DNA of 64,000 nt from assembly GCA_034666985.1 (NCBI GenBank), contig JAXDKS010000006.1:62001-126000 (forward strand), written 5' to 3'. Each line of letters opens with the position of its first letter. The first letter of the stretch is position 1. A program made the position numbers and the translations under genes. The notes under the pieces are model-generated. The model worked only from the letters and a program-made list of their open reading frames with translations, was not told the DNA's origin and did not search any database. The stretch comes from DATARR01 sp034666985. Its GTDB lineage: Bacteria > Acidobacteriota > Thermoanaerobaculia > Multivoradales > UBA5704. Shown here in pieces: positions 26,701-32,575 of this stretch.

Positions 26701-26991
26701 AACACGGCAACTTGGAACGGGCCGATCCCGGTGGGGGGGACGGTGACGATCACCGTCGTCGCGACGATCGACTTGGGGACCTTGGGGCAGACGATCTGCA
26801 ATCCGGCAGAGACCGCCTTCGACGCCGACGGAAACGGGTTCAACGAGTCGAGCGGCACGGTGAGCCCTGCCTGCTGCTTCCGGGTGGGGGCGGACATCCC
26901 GATCCCGACGCTCTCAGGGGCCGGTCTCGCCGCGCTCTCGCTCCTGCTGGCCGGCCTCGCCGTGCTGCGGCTCAGGCGCCAGTCTCTTTGA
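23773..26991 (+). CDS. Large FG-GAP / DUF11 surface protein with IPTL-like C-terminal tail
   Basis: 1072 aa. Signal sequence at about 9-30. Residues about 35-430 contain seven FG-GAP (integrin-like) repeats of the form FGFSVSISGEWLAVGAPMGD or FGSAVAIEEGRIVVGAPGDD. Residues about 440-1035 contain four DUF11 repeats (PGQTVTYRIDI, VSPGQTVKYTITVSNIGNGN, CGSIGYTLVVTNPG, APGDPLPYSLKVTNLGPDPA and a final TYTFLLANNGPAAQADN). The end is a tripartite sorting tail: IPIPTLSGAGLAALSLLLAG followed by LRLRRQSL. This matches the IPTL-CTERM pattern except that the usual W after IPTLxx is absent. Such proteins are processed by an exosortase, none of which is in the window. Likely surface-exposed or released. 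Confidence 0.85.
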   Translation: MKNDAPERTLSHFLYAVLIAGLGLPGLISAAETITCEAPVLTATSPEAHAQLGWSLSADGNWLAAGANLDDASGTDSGAVALYLNPRPGAKPNQEIPPPAVQAGDQFGFSVSISGEWLAVGAPMGDGKIQDSGVVYLFRLDGSTWVFKDKLDAADAAQGKQFGFSVSLSGNRLVVGAPIDSGRGSSAGAAYVFELEAGSWKQTAKLLADDGRPFDELGSSVAVAGDEIVVGAPFADELTGFKNFGAAYVFKRTANGGWTLEEKGKLTAGAFRPGNIQFGSAVAIEEGRIVVGAPGDDRGFTDSGSAYVFERNGADWTSHLLLPEDPGQSQQFGTAVQIDGNRVLIGAPFDGGSAGAAYLFERQSNASWKPKFKIRHEPGGAFGQSVAILDDQVFLGGFQYDVPLEAGPATDAGAVATCSLGVTPTSCADSITKTDQRDTVQPGQTVTYRIDIVGARPGTTVNDTFPPKLEGVGWCRGADCTDFVQQPLADTLPTGGDPTYRVRGRVRDGATGTFTNTACVNGDACLQACASDTDTIQSPVSREPFILIEKDDGLTQVSPGQTVKYTITVSNIGNGNAPAVHVTDIFPPELTGGSLLWCNLRDDPGCTHPVSGNIDQTISLAPSQRVVFTASGTVVANACGPLTNQACAQQLPGDPTCADDTPDRITQTVDLALTDPSATCGSIGYTLVVTNPGLAANGVQVTARTPAGLTLLPPTDTRCGIASGDVVCTLGTVAAGAVIRIPVAFKVPECYAGVNPIPATAVLGTSCNPLLVPRSISVPVVCKADLAVEKTGPSSVAPGDPLPYSLKVTNLGPDPACGVVVKDPIPPGLGSPSAPGCLVILDGVNEIQCPIDKLPAGQSSTFGVTFTVPPAAACDSKIVNTVSVTARTGDPQAGNDSGTAMTTVACVLPLVGVKGSCDGIAGSSAEGGMVTYTFLLANNGPAAQADNPGNEFTDVLPAGLTLVSASASSGTASTAGNTATWNGPIPVGGTVTITVVATIDLGTLGQTICNPAETAFDADGNGFNESSGTVSPACCFRVGADIPIPTLSGAGLAALSLLLAGLAVLRLRRQSL

Positions 26992-27005
26992 CGTAGCATC
27001 AGGCC

Positions 27006-27248
27006 ATGAAGCGGATGACGATCTATCTCGACCCAGACTTGAAGATCCTGCTCAAGCTGGAGGCGATGCGTCGCAAGCAGCCCATGTCGGAGTTACTGCG
27101 GGAAGCTCTACGGAGCTACCTCCTCCCCGTCTCAAGAAAGGCTCCCCCCGGCGCAGGAGCCTTCGACAGTGGCCACCCGGATACAGCAGAGCGCCACGAG
27201 GAGATACTGGGACAGTTGATCCCGGCTCTTACCCGCCGGTCTCTTTGA
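27006..27248 (+). CDS. Ribbon-helix-helix (CopG-like) protein, orphan antitoxin type
   Basis: 80 aa. The first 45 residues form an RHH DNA-binding fold: KRMTIYLDPDLKILLKLEAM, then RRKQPMSELLREALRSYL. The tail is flexible. These proteins are usually antitoxins or plasmid-type repressors, but no toxin gene follows: the next gene is convergent and overlaps its last 20 bases. A TAGCAT at 26994-26999 sits 7 bases before the ATG and there is no Shine-Dalgarno sequence, so the transcript may be leaderless. Confidence 0.7.
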   Translation: MKRMTIYLDPDLKILLKLEAMRRKQPMSELLREALRSYLLPVSRKAPPGAGAFDSGHPDTAERHEEILGQLIPALTRRSL

Positions 27249-27630
27249 AGACGACCCGGATCCCGTCGGGATCATGGGTCTCGAAGATGAGGGCGCCGTC
27301 GAGATCCTGGCGCAGGCCGCCGGGGATGTTCTTCTCGCGGAACTGGATCTCTTCGTAGGCCTTCTGGGCCGAGGGGACCTCGAAGAGGAGGGTCGTCTTG
27401 TTCTGCGGGCCGTGGGACTCGAAGCGCTCGTCGTGGTCCCGCCGGGAATCCTCGCTGGCCGGAGGACCGACGACCTCGAGGAGGATGGAGCCGGCCTGGA
27501 AGACGACGCCGCGGGCGTCCTCCCGCTCCCAACTGTGGAGGCGCGGCAGCGCCAGGGAATCGCCGTAGAATTTCAGCGCGCGATCGTAGAACATCGCGCG
27601 GACCACCACCCGAAACTGCCGGATCTCCAT
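27229..27630 (-). CDS. VOC (glyoxalase/bleomycin-resistance) family protein
   Basis: 133 aa, the normal length for a single VOC unit with two beta-alpha-beta-beta-beta repeats. The first is RQFRVVVRAMFYDRALKFYG ... VVFQAGSILLEVVG, the second NKTTLLFEVPSAQKAYEEIQ and ALIFETHDPDGIRVVFKETG. The terminal E before TG is the usual metal-ligand position; the initial His/Gln site is Q4 or R6, so metal binding is not certain. Substrate unknown. It overlaps the RHH gene tail to tail. Confidence 0.8.
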   Translation of the reverse strand: MEIRQFRVVVRAMFYDRALKFYGDSLALPRLHSWEREDARGVVFQAGSILLEVVGPPASEDSRRDHDERFESHGPQNKTTLLFEVPSAQKAYEEIQFREKNIPGGLRQDLDGALIFETHDPDGIRVVFKETGG

Positions 27631-27758
27631 CGCATTCCTCTCCTTGGATCGACATTCGGCCGGCGCGCGGGCCGGCGACCCCCAGCATTTACCACACTCC
27701 GCGCGGCACTTTCAAAGTGCGGCGCTCCCGCGGGCTGCCGGTGGTATCCTCTCCCGCT

Positions 27759-29426
27759 GTGAAAGACCGCCGTATCTGGGCCCTTCTCGCCTTCTGTCTC
27801 CTCCTGCCCATGCTCCTGGCGGCCCAGGGGGAGCGGACGGCCGCGCCCGCTCCCACGCCCGCCGCTCCGGCTCCCGTGGCCCGTCCCTCGGTCGTGCTCG
27901 AGGGACGTGAGATCGCCGTCCCCGTCAGCCTCGGTCCCAGCGGCCCGATGTTCGGCCTGACCCCGCTCGCCGAGGCGATGGGGGGCGAGCTGACCTCCGA
28001 CGCCTCGGGCGAGAGCGTGACGCTGAAGATCGCCGACAAGGAGGTGGTGATCGGGCCGGGCAACGCCATCATCACGGTGGGCGACACCATCGCCTCCCTC
28101 TCCCAGCCGCCGGTGCAGGGCGAGGGCGGCCTCCAGGTGCCGCTCGACTTCCTGCGCAAGACCTTCGGTGACCTGCTCGGCTTCAGCTTCGAGTGGCGCC
28201 CCGAGACGCAACGGCTCACCATCGCCCGGCGCGGCACCCGCGACCTGCCCGTCTCCCTGGACGTCGTCCACCTCCAGGGCATGACCACGATCGTGCTCAT
28301 GTTTCCAGAGGAGCCCCGCTACCACGTCAACCGCCTGGGCAACGCCATCCAGGTGCAGATGCTGGCGGACCGCCTCACGCCGCCGGCGCCGAGGGAGATC
28401 CAGGACCCGCTGGTGCAGGGGGTGACCATCGAGCCCGAGCAGATCCGCATCCAGCTCGCCGAGGGAGCGCAGGCCGAGAGCTACATCCTGGAGAAGCCGT
28501 TCCGGCTGGTGTTCGACGTCCACCGCACCTCGTCGGTGGACGTGCCCACGGCGCCGGCCACCCCGGCGGAGCGGCAGGCGGGCATTCACGTCATCGTCAT
28601 CGATCCCGGCCACGGCGGCGTGGAGACAGGGGCCATCGGGCCCAGCGGCGTGCAGGAGAAGGAGCTGACGCTCCAGCTCGCCCGCGAGCTGGAGGCGAAG
28701 CTGGCCCAGCGCCTGCCGGTGCGGGTGGTGCTCACCCGTACGGAGGACGCCACTCTCCCCCTCGACACCCGGCCGGCCATCGCCAACCAGAACAAGGCGG
28801 ACCTCTTCGTCTCGATCCACCTCAACTCCTCGCTGGGCTCCGGAGCCTACGGCACGGAGACCTACTTCCTGAGCCCGCAGGCCACGGACAACCGGGCCTC
28901 CACCGCCGCCGCGGCGGCGAACCAGGGCGCGGCCACAGATCCGGCAGCCGCGGACTCGCAGGACCTCCAGCTCATCCTCTGGGATCTGGCCCAGAGCCAC
29001 CACATGGCCGAGAGCCAGCGCCTGGCCAACATGATCCAGGGGGAGCTGAACGAGATGCTGCAGCTCAAGGACCGAGGGGTGAAGCAGGCGCCCTTCCGCG
29101 TCCTCATGGGCGCCACCATGCCGGCGGTGCTGGTGGAGCTGGGCTTCATCAGCAACCCGGACGAGGAGAAGAAGCTCAAGGACCCCGCTTACCGGGAGCA
29201 GCTCGTGGACGCCCTGTCGCGGGCCATCGCGCACTACAAGGCCCAGGTGGAGAACCAGCCGGAGACGGCGACTCCAGGGGTAGGGGCGGGCACGGCGCCG
29301 CAGGGGACCCCGGCGCCGGCGGCCACGCCGGCACCGGCCAAGCCAGCCGCGCCGTCCAGGACTCCCGCTCCGGGTGCGCAGACTCCGGCCCCCAAGCCGC
29401 CCGCGAAGGTGGGCCGACCCGCATGA
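27759..29426 (+). CDS. N-acetylmuramoyl-L-alanine amidase (Amidase_3)
   Basis: 555 aa. Signal peptide (VKDRRIWALLAFCLLLPMLL), then an N-terminal region similar to copper-amine-oxidase-N/AMIN modules (about 50-270), and the zinc amidase domain from about residue 285. Zn ligands are H in VIDPGHGGVETGAIG, E in QEKELTLQLARELE, H in VSIHLNSS, and the catalytic E in PAVLVELGFISNPDEE. A Pro/Ala-rich tail of about 50 residues ends the protein. It cleaves the amide bond between MurNAc and the stem peptide in the periplasm. GTG 27759 begins the signal peptide; TATCCT at 27745-27750 lies 8 bases ahead, suggesting a leaderless mRNA. It overlaps the GerMN gene. Confidence 0.88.
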   Translation: MKDRRIWALLAFCLLLPMLLAAQGERTAAPAPTPAAPAPVARPSVVLEGREIAVPVSLGPSGPMFGLTPLAEAMGGELTSDASGESVTLKIADKEVVIGPGNAIITVGDTIASLSQPPVQGEGGLQVPLDFLRKTFGDLLGFSFEWRPETQRLTIARRGTRDLPVSLDVVHLQGMTTIVLMFPEEPRYHVNRLGNAIQVQMLADRLTPPAPREIQDPLVQGVTIEPEQIRIQLAEGAQAESYILEKPFRLVFDVHRTSSVDVPTAPATPAERQAGIHVIVIDPGHGGVETGAIGPSGVQEKELTLQLARELEAKLAQRLPVRVVLTRTEDATLPLDTRPAIANQNKADLFVSIHLNSSLGSGAYGTETYFLSPQATDNRASTAAAAANQGAATDPAAADSQDLQLILWDLAQSHHMAESQRLANMIQGELNEMLQLKDRGVKQAPFRVLMGATMPAVLVELGFISNPDEEKKLKDPAYREQLVDALSRAIAHYKAQVENQPETATPGVGAGTAPQGTPAPAATPAPAKPAAPSRTPAPGAQTPAPKPPAKVGRPA

Positions 29427-29989
29427 GCCGGCGGGCGGCGAGCTTCATCCTCGGCTTCGCGTTGGCGCTGCTCGTGGGCGGCGGCCTGTGGTGGTGGCTC
29501 GCCGGCCGCCAGGAGAGCGGCCGGGAGCACGGCGTCGCGGGTCCGGCGGCCCAGCCCGGGGTGAAGGTGGGCTTCCAGCTCTACTTCCCGGCCGACGGGG
29601 GAGTCTTGAAGCCTGAGCCCCGGGAGCTCCAGGTCTCCGAATCGCCGAAGGACCGCATCCGCAAGATCGTCGACGCGCTCCTCGCGGGTCCGAAAGCCGC
29701 CGGGCTGGCTCGTCCCTTCCCCGAGGGCGTGGTGGTGGGCGGCATCCTGCTGAGCGGCGATGGCACTGCCTACGTCGACCTGCGCTGGCCGAGCCACGAG
29801 GAGCCGCCGGCGGGCGGCTCGACGGAGGAGATGCAGCGGATCTACAGCGTCGTGGACTCGGTGACCCTCAACGTCCCCCAGGCCTCCCGGGTCGTGCTGC
29901 TGTGGAACGGCGTGCAGCGGGACACCTTCTCCGGTCACCTCGACCTCTCCCGGCCCCTGACGCCGGACCGGTCGCTCGCCGGGCTCTGA
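29423..29989 (+). CDS. Membrane-anchored GerMN-domain protein
   Basis: 188 aa. An N-terminal TM/signal anchor (ASFILGFALALLVGGGLWWW) is followed by a GerMN domain (about 50-185): VGFQLYFPADGGVLKPEPRE ... IVDALLAGPK ... GTAYVDLRWPS ... IYSVVDSVTLNVPQASRVVL. GerMN domains occur in sporulation proteins and, in non-sporulating bacteria, in lipoproteins beside cell-wall amidases, as here. It overlaps the amidase stop (ATGA) and lies 9 nt before murI, so the three form a peptidoglycan operon. Precise function unknown. Confidence 0.82.
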   Translation: MSRRAASFILGFALALLVGGGLWWWLAGRQESGREHGVAGPAAQPGVKVGFQLYFPADGGVLKPEPRELQVSESPKDRIRKIVDALLAGPKAAGLARPFPEGVVVGGILLSGDGTAYVDLRWPSHEEPPAGGSTEEMQRIYSVVDSVTLNVPQASRVVLLWNGVQRDTFSGHLDLSRPLTPDRSLAGL

Positions 29990-29998
29990 CCTGGCCTT

Positions 29999-30784
29999 AT
30001 GATCGATGCCATCGGGGTCTTCGACTCGGGAGTGGGAGGGCTGACCGTGGTCGCGGCCCTGCGCCGCCGCCTGCCGGAGGAGTCCATCCTCTATCTGGGC
30101 GACACGGCGCGGCTCCCCTACGGCAGCAAATCGCCGGACACGGTGATCCGCTACACCCGGCGGAACATCGAGTTCCTTACCGACCGCGGCGTCAAGGCGG
30201 TGGTGGTAGCCTGCAACACGGCCTCGGCCCTTGCCCTTCCCAATCTGGAAATGCATGAGCTGCCCACCTGGGGGGTGATCGAGCCGGGAGCCCGCAAGGC
30301 CGCGGCGGTGAGCCGGGGGAAGGTGGGGGTGATCGCCACTGAGGCCACCGTGCGCTCGGACGCCTATCCCCGGGCCCTGCGCGCCTTCCGGCCCGAGCTC
30401 GAGATCGTGAGCCGCGCCTGCCCCCTCTTCGTCCCCCTGGTGGAGGAGGGCTGGCACGACGATCCAATCACCGAGGAGGTGGCGTGGCGCTACCTGGAGC
30501 CGCTGCTGGAGGCGGGGATCGACACCCTCGTCCTGGGCTGCACCCACTATCCCTTGCTCGTCCCCGTGCTGCAGCGGGTGGCGGGCCCCGGCGTGACGCT
30601 GGTCGACTCCGCCGAGGCCGTGGCCGAGATGGTGGCCGCCGGCCTCGCCGAGCGGCACCTCGAATCCACCCACCCCGTCGCCCACCAGTTCTGCGTCACC
30701 GACTCCGGCGAGACCTTCCAGCGCATCGCGCGGCGGATCCTGCAGGACCCGGAGGTGGGGTTGGAGTGGGTGGAGGTGGTGTAG
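29999..30784 (+). CDS. murI: Glutamate racemase
   Basis: 261 aa, full length. Converts L-glutamate to D-glutamate for peptidoglycan in the cytoplasm. Both catalytic cysteines are present: VVVACNTASALALP near residue 73 and LVLGCTHYPLLVP near residue 183. Substrate-binding motifs FDSGVGGLTVV at the N terminus and YLGDTARLPYG follow the family pattern. The stop codon TAG is immediately followed by a family B repeat. Confidence 0.95.
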   Translation: MIDAIGVFDSGVGGLTVVAALRRRLPEESILYLGDTARLPYGSKSPDTVIRYTRRNIEFLTDRGVKAVVVACNTASALALPNLEMHELPTWGVIEPGARKAAAVSRGKVGVIATEATVRSDAYPRALRAFRPELEIVSRACPLFVPLVEEGWHDDPITEEVAWRYLEPLLEAGIDTLVLGCTHYPLLVPVLQRVAGPGVTLVDSAEAVAEMVAAGLAERHLESTHPVAHQFCVTDSGETFQRIARRILQDPEVGLEWVEVV

Positions 30785-30860
30785 CCCTCATCACCCCAGC
30801 CCTCATCACCCCAGCCCTCTTCTCCCGCCCCCTTCCACCCCCCTCACCGGGAGAAGAGGG
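30783..30860 (-). repeat. Family B palindromic repeat, inverted, with duplicated tail
   Basis: Arms 30815-30827 and 30848-30860 match the copy at 6858-6903. The tail CCCTCATCACCCCAG is present twice (30785-30799 and 30800-30814) and starts right after the murI TAG. The hairpin sits between convergent genes and could end transcription. Confidence 0.8.
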
Positions 30861-30881
30861 AGAGGTAAGTCAGAAGAAGCG

Positions 30882-30937
30882 GTAGGGTGCGCTGTGCGCA
30901 CCGTGGGCGCGTTGAAGGTGCGCAGAGCGCACCCTAC
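30882..30937. repeat. Family A palindromic repeat, copy 2
   Basis: 21-bp arms at 30882-30902 and 30917-30937 with one mismatch, 14-base loop. Same sequence as the copy at 4668-4721 except in the loop. Confidence 0.88.
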
Positions 30938-30950
30938 GCCCCACTCTTTC

Positions 30951-31007
30951 CCCTCTCCCGGTGTGGGGGGTGGCGAGGGGGCGGGAGAGGGGTAGGGGTG
31001 AGGGTCC
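30951..31007 (+). repeat. Family B-like repeat, short-arm variant
   Basis: Arms CCCTCTCCCG (30951-30960) and CGGGAGAGGG (30982-30991) plus the tail GTAGGGGTGAGGGTC that runs into the stop codon of the SOD gene (CTA at 31007-31009). Together with the two repeats before it, this fills the 222 nt between murI and the SOD gene; no other gene is seen there. Confidence 0.75.
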
Positions 31008-31639
31008 TACTGCTTCTGGTTCTCCGCCCCGCTCAGGTTGATCACGCCGCAGGCCAGCCGGTCGCCGGAGTTGCCGGTGGGCTGGGTGGTGCAGTCGTCG
31101 GCGCCGGCGTGGAGGATGACGGCCTTGCCCACCACCGAGTTGGTGCCGGTCACGGAGATGGCGCTGGAGGTGAGGTCCAGATGGCCCGTGCCGTCGGCGC
31201 CCACTTCGATGTTGCCGAAATCGCCGGCGTGACGGGGATCGGTGGGCGGGCAGGCGTGGGGCGCGCTCGCGGGGTTGAAGTGGCCGCCAGCCGAGGAGAA
31301 GTGCTTGCCGTTCGGATCCTCGTGCACGCACTGGCCGTTCTCGTGCAGGTGGATGCCGTGCTTGCCCGGCGGCACGCCCCTGACGTCGGCTACCACGTGG
31401 ACGGCGCCGCCAGCCCCCGGGGTGAAGGTGATGGTGCCGGAGAAGCCGGTGTTCGCCGGGTCGCCCTGGAGCGTCGCCGTCGCACCCAGGGGCGAAGCGG
31501 ACATGGGAGTCTTGGCGGGAGAGCGGTCCACCATGTCCCTCGCCTGGTCACTGGTCGTCGCCCTCTCGATCTTCGGTCCGCAGGCGACCAGGGCCAGGAG
31601 CCCCGCCGCCAGGATCCATCCGCACCTCAAATGATTCAT
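31007..31639 (-). CDS. sodC: Cu/Zn superoxide dismutase lipoprotein
   Basis: 210 aa. Signal peptide ends in the lipobox LVAC, so the mature protein is lipid-anchored. Copper/zinc ligands are present: HGIHLHENGQC, GGHFNP, DPRHAGDFGN, and AVILHAGADDC. The disulfide Cys pair is C in ENGQC and C in LACGVI. It disproportionates superoxide in the periplasm. AGGAGGAG lies just ahead of ATG 31639. It is 46 nt downstream of the DUF3108 gene on the same strand and may be co-transcribed with it. Confidence 0.93.
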   Translation of the reverse strand: MNHLRCGWILAAGLLALVACGPKIERATTSDQARDMVDRSPAKTPMSASPLGATATLQGDPANTGFSGTITFTPGAGGAVHVVADVRGVPPGKHGIHLHENGQCVHEDPNGKHFSSAGGHFNPASAPHACPPTDPRHAGDFGNIEVGADGTGHLDLTSSAISVTGTNSVVGKAVILHAGADDCTTQPTGNSGDRLACGVINLSGAENQKQ

Positions 31640-31685
31640 AGCTCTCCTCCTGAGATGTAGAACTGCCCGATTTGAAACGGCTCTC

Positions 31686-32402
31686 CTACCGCAGCGACTT
31701 CATCTCCATGTGCACGTCCGCCAGGTTGCGGGAGATCAGGATCTCCACCGGCGTCGCCGCCTCGTCACGCGTCAGCCAGAGGTCGAGCCGGCCCTTCCAG
31801 CGGGGGCGGCCGGGCACGTCGAAGCCTCGGATCGAATACTTCTGCACCCCGAGCTTCTTGCCGTCCCTGAAGGTCCGGGTCTCGACCTTCTCGGGGATGA
31901 CGACGACGGGATAGACCTTGCCGTCCGACCAGATCTCCATCCGCCGGGTCTTCTGGGGCGGATCCTTGCGGATGGCGTAGATGCCGGAGGCGATGTCCAG
32001 GACGCCTTCCTGAGAGACGTCCTCGCTTTTGGACTTGCTCTCGCCGCGCCAGGAATAGGCGCTCCACGCCCGGATCGGCTGTAGGGTGCGGGTGTCGACC
32101 TCGGAGCCGTAGCGGAAGTACTCTCCCTGCCTGGCGACGTCGGAGGTGATGGTCAGCTCGCTCCGCAGGTGGCCGTTGCCGTCCTTCTTGAAGGTGAGAG
32201 AGCCATCTCCCCGATTGGGCAGGAACAGGCCGGCCAGGGTGCCGAGGAAATTGCGGAGCTGCCAGCGATATTGGAACTCCTCGTCACCCCGGGTCTGAGC
32301 CGGGGGCTGGCCCTGGATCTGGGGCAGGGCGAAGACCAGGGGGCCCGCCACCAGGAGCGCCAGGAGGCCGAGGAGGAACGTCTTGCGAACGATGGATTTC
32401 AT
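31686..32402 (-). CDS. DUF3108-like exported protein
   Basis: 238 aa, signal peptide to about residue 32 (TFLLGLLALLVAGPLVFALP). The remainder is beta-rich with the DUF3108-like ending: KVYPVVVIPEKVETRTFRDG, KYSIRGFDVPGRPRWKGRLD and LWLTRDEAATPVEILISRNL. DUF3108 proteins are periplasmic proteins of unknown role. ATG 32402 is chosen because AAGGAAG precedes it and it begins the signal peptide. It is transcribed divergently from the M14 peptidase. Confidence 0.75.
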   Translation of the reverse strand: MKSIVRKTFLLGLLALLVAGPLVFALPQIQGQPPAQTRGDEEFQYRWQLRNFLGTLAGLFLPNRGDGSLTFKKDGNGHLRSELTITSDVARQGEYFRYGSEVDTRTLQPIRAWSAYSWRGESKSKSEDVSQEGVLDIASGIYAIRKDPPQKTRRMEIWSDGKVYPVVVIPEKVETRTFRDGKKLGVQKYSIRGFDVPGRPRWKGRLDLWLTRDEAATPVEILISRNLADVHMEMKSLR

Positions 32403-32496
32403 GGTTCTTCCTTGGGATTGGGATCTTGCGATGAACCGCCCCACCCGGAGGCCCCCTCGCGGAGCCGCTTGCTGGACCGAACGAGGGGTTCGCTAG

Positions 32497-32506
32497 TGTT
32501 ATAACA
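32497..32506. promoter_or_regulatory. Possible shared -10 element in a divergent intergenic region
   Basis: The perfect palindrome TGTTATAACA gives TATAAC on both strands, 70 nt before the peptidase ATG (32576) and 95 nt before the DUF3108 ATG (32402). No good -35 is seen at 17 bases on either side, so this is tentative. Confidence 0.35.
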
Positions 32507-32575
32507 GAAGCAAGCCGTCTGCCATGCCCGAAATCGACCCGGATTGTAAGAATCTTCGTTCCTGGAGGAGAGCCG

